In this document: positions 32,019 to 32,035 of the stretch, piece by piece | How positions within the stretch are numbered: position 1 is the stretch's first letter | How the letters are laid out: each line of letters opens with the position of its first letter | NCBI GenBank assembly: GCA_020720625.1 | Contig: DYOH01000040.1 | Location: 1 to 32,035, forward strand | Origin: Acetofilamentum sp. | GTDB lineage: Bacteria; Bacteroidota; Bacteroidia; Bacteroidales; DYOH01 | Direction of reading: 5' to 3' | Length of the DNA: 32,035 nucleotides | Program-made: the position numbers and the translations under genes | The notes under the pieces: model-generated | Told to the model about the DNA's origin: nothing | Database searches by the model: none | The model's input: the letters and a program-made list of their open reading frames with translations, nothing else

Positions 32019-32035
32019 TGAAAATCGGAAGAACA

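Overview
This is an AT-rich chromosomal stretch from a member of the Bacteroidota. The evidence is a SusC/SusD pair, lipoproteins with Bacteroidota-style signal peptides, a TTTG/TAnnTTTG-type promoter, the near absence of Shine-Dalgarno sequences, a T9SS-like C-terminal domain, and Bacteroidota-typical families (SiaC/DUF1987, propeller-Y_Y_Y-HTH regulators). Nothing fixes the genus. A marine or gut Bacteroidales/Marinilabiliales-type organism is a guess. No rRNA, tRNA, CRISPR array, transposase or phage gene was seen.

Region 1 (1-15044, all minus strand) is a polysaccharide utilisation locus. Read in the direction of transcription it holds a membrane-spanning propeller/Y_Y_Y/HTH regulator; an intergenic region with a good Bacteroidota promoter and a duplicated bipartite motif that looks like the regulator's operator; a GH144-type glucoamylase-family lipoprotein; SusC; SusD; a Big_5+LamG surface lipoprotein; a structured 200-base spacer; a second GH144-type lipoprotein with two N-terminal Ig-like domains; and a BglX-like GH3 beta-glucosidase ending at a UUCG-tetraloop terminator. 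Two GH144-type enzymes plus a GH3 suggest beta-1,2-glucan or a cyclic or oligosaccharide relative as substrate: cutting at the surface, SusCD import, then periplasmic cleavage to glucose.

Region 2 (15045-25710, all minus strand) is a stress-signalling and envelope cluster. A MORN-repeat protein ending in an apparently dead caspase-like domain is coupled by a TAGTG overlap to a secreted protein with a T9SS-type-B-like end. Then come two tandem RelA/SpoT homologues with complementary losses: the first keeps only the (p)ppGpp hydrolase site and the second only the synthetase site. They are followed closely by a SiaC-family phosphoprotein and a Cys/Met-type PLP enzyme, and the run ends at a hairpin.

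Region 3 (25711-32035) is mixed housekeeping: a minus-strand SpoIIAA/STAS-like protein with its own terminator, then on the plus strand surE, a small membrane protein, an M1-type metallopeptidase and a six-helix membrane protein with an acidic tail. A convergent yjbQ follows, and a plus-strand promoter at the right edge points at a gene beyond the window.
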